A DNA stretch of 64,000 bases from Longimonas halophila (GTDB lineage: Bacteria > Bacteroidota > Rhodothermia > Rhodothermales > Salinibacteraceae), in assembly GCF_002554705.1 (NCBI RefSeq), contig NZ_PDEP01000004.1:186001-250000 (forward strand), read 5' to 3'. Both the position numbers and the translations under genes were made by a program. Positions 62,709-64,000 of this stretch are shown one piece after another. Positions within the stretch are counted from its first letter, which is position 1; each line of letters opens with the position of its first letter. Below the pieces are notes generated by a model. The model did no database searches. It saw only the letters and a program-made list of their open reading frames with translations, and was not told the origin of the DNA.

Positions 62709-63671
62709 TTACACCCCAAACAGCGTATCGAAGTACTGGTCGCCGCCGTCGCAGATGATGGTAACGACCGTGGCAGCAGGATCGGACTGGCTGATATCGC
62801 AGGCAATCTTGAGGGCGGCTCCGGCGCTGGGTCCGATGAGCATGCCGTTTTCGCGGGCAGCACGGCGGGCCTGATCGAACGCCTCGTCGTCGGTCACACG
62901 GCGCATCTCGTCGATGTACTCGAACCACATGGTAGGCAGCTTGCCGCCTTTGCCGAGGCCCTCGACCGAGGTGTCGTATGGACGCTCGGGCTCGTCGTAA
63001 AATGCGGTGGCGATGTTCGAACATTCGGCATCCACCCCGACAACGGTAACGGGGCGCCCTGCCTCAGCGGCTTGCTCCTTGACGTGGCGCGCGGTGCCGC
63101 TGATGAGTCCGCCCGTGCCCATAGCACAGACCAGGTGCGTCATACGATCGCCCGCCTGCGCCCAGACCTCGGGGCCCGTCCACTGCGCATGCACGCCCGG
63201 ATTCGACTGGTTGTAGTACTGGTTCATCAGGAAGCCGTCGTTCTCCTCCGCCAGGCGCTGGGCGGTGGCGCGGTAGTGATTGGGATCGTCGGAGGAGACG
63301 CGCGGGCATTCGTGCACTTCGGCGCCAAACGCCTTCATATAGCCAAACTTCTGGCGGCTGCTGCCCTCGGGACACGTCAGGATGCAGCGCAGTCCGAGCC
63401 GGTTGGCCACCAGCGCCACGGCCCCCGCCGTGTTGCCTGAACTGGCCTCCACCACCGTATCGATGTTCTGCGTGCGCACCGCCTCTGTGAGAATGCCCAT
63501 GGCAATGCGATCTTTCATAGAGCCGGTGGGATTCATCGACTCCATCTTGCAGAGCACGCGCTCGTTCTCAACGCCCGGGTAGGCCACCATCGGCGTGTTG
63601 CCAATCAGGCTCAGTACGGGGTCGTCGGTGGCAAAGGGCGAGGCAACCGGGGAGGCAGAGGAAGTATGCAT
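62709..63671 (-). CDS. PLP-dependent cysteine synthase family protein
   Basis: 320 residues of fold type II. SLIGNTPMVAYPGVENERVL, the Lys motif ESMNPTGSMKDRIAMGIL, VEASSGNTAGAVALVANRLG and the phosphate-binding loop AMGTGGLISGTARHV are characteristic. LPTMWFEYIDEMRRVTDDEAF and GPSAGAALKIA follow. It resembles CysK/CysM and cystathionine beta-synthase without CBS domains; which of these reactions it performs cannot be decided by eye. It is transcribed toward the trp operon but separated from trpE by the trp promoter and attenuator. Confidence 0.87.
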   Translation of the reverse strand: MHTSSASPVASPFATDDPVLSLIGNTPMVAYPGVENERVLCKMESMNPTGSMKDRIAMGILTEAVRTQNIDTVVEASSGNTAGAVALVANRLGLRCILTCPEGSSRQKFGYMKAFGAEVHECPRVSSDDPNHYRATAQRLAEENDGFLMNQYYNQSNPGVHAQWTGPEVWAQAGDRMTHLVCAMGTGGLISGTARHVKEQAAEAGRPVTVVGVDAECSNIATAFYDEPERPYDTSVEGLGKGGKLPTMWFEYIDEMRRVTDDEAFDQARRAARENGMLIGPSAGAALKIACDISQSDPAATVVTIICDGGDQYFDTLFGV

Positions 63672-63790
63672 AGACTGCGGTAAAGCCCAAAGTAAGCAAA
63701 ATGTGTAACACAGGAAGTGTACACACCCTGCACTCGGATTGCAATGAATTCACGGTTATATTGGCCGGAGGCGATGGCTATGCGCTGTTT

Positions 63791-64000
63791 TCAACAGAAC
63801 CCCACCACGATTTCGGACGGAAACGTGCGCTGCACGATGCGGGTGCGCCGTACATCGGCGAATCCGGCCTTGCGCATGGATGGGGCCAGCGTGATACCGC
63901 GGCATCCGCCCAGGAGTGGAGGAAAGAGGGCGTAGAGCGTGTCCCACAGCCGCTCGGTCCAGTGCGTGGGCACGGTCATGTTGATGCAGACGCACCGCCC
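63791..64000 (-). CDS. Class I SAM-dependent methyltransferase, C-terminal fragment (5' end outside window)
   Basis: The last 69 residues of a gene that enters from the right edge. RCVCINMTVPTHWTERLWDTLYALFPPLLGG, then MRKAGFADVRRTRIVQRTFP fits the C-terminal part of class I SAM-dependent methyltransferases, where a strand-helix pair precedes the AGF(x)xV motif and the final reversed beta-hairpin. Substrate and full length are not visible. Confidence 0.6.
   Translation of the reverse strand, partial: GRCVCINMTVPTHWTERLWDTLYALFPPLLGGCRGITLAPSMRKAGFADVRRTRIVQRTFPSEIVVGFC

Noticed and set aside
62444..62863. 139-codon minus-strand frame containing the trp leader
   Set aside because: Upstream of Met 62524 it runs into the cysteine-synthase gene in another frame and the promoter; only the last 26 codons fit a gene product.

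Overview
The window comes from a GC-rich member of the Bacteroidota, most likely a halophilic or salt-tolerant relative of the Salinibacter/Salisaeta group (Rhodothermota). This rests on acidic secreted proteins, a subtilisin with a type IX secretion (T9SS) C-terminal sorting domain, and Bacteroidota-type families (DUF4293, DUF4296, DUF4837, carboxypeptidase-like/beta-barrel receptors, 6-bladed beta-propellers). No rRNA, tRNA or CRISPR array was seen. Most of the sequence is ordinary chromosomal housekeeping with a few accessory patches.

Layout. 1-3570: tail of a TolC-HlyD-ABC ATPase efflux operon. 3578-8373: a TonB-receptor-like outer-membrane protein divergent from an S9 peptidase. 8374-11390: accessory stretch with REP-like hairpins, the synonymous relic of a second S9 peptidase gene, two terminators, and three secreted proteins. 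11496-14423: uvrB interrupted by a 264-residue mini-intein inside the Walker A motif, the intein itself carrying an in-frame palindromic repeat. 14424-15340: a stop-interrupted REP-associated transposase among REP-like hairpins. 15452-19866: MFS transporter, L-2-hydroxyglutarate oxidase and a subtilase lipoprotein.

19978-30835 is a coherent acetate/carboxylate module. It has an ArsR-type regulator, a small membrane protein, a fused symporter/histidine kinase (CrbS/CbrA-like), a receiver-only response regulator and a degenerate kinase-like protein. These are followed by acetyl-CoA synthetase, a porin, a DUF4212 subunit and an acetate-type sodium symporter. Sensing, outer- and inner-membrane uptake and activation of the substrate sit side by side.

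30941-44022: a beta-lactamase-fold protein, a penicillin-acylase-like protein, a PolX-like protein whose polymerase aspartates are not visible, an S41 protease, an ExbB-ExbD-ExbD energy-transducing set, NAD-type isocitrate dehydrogenase, a DUF4293 protein, a 196-bp MITE inserted at that gene's stop codon, and an EamA exporter. 44589-53477: a PD40-repeat lipoprotein, the T9SS subtilase, a glycosyltransferase, RecQ and two Bacteroidota lipoproteins.

53536-62559 (minus strand) is a complete tryptophan operon, trpE - unknown gene - trpS - trpG - trpD - trpC - trpF - trpB - trpA. It is preceded by a promoter, a 26-codon leader peptide with three consecutive Trp codons, and a U-tailed hairpin, which is classical transcription attenuation. 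A cysteine-synthase-family gene and the end of a methyltransferase gene close the window.
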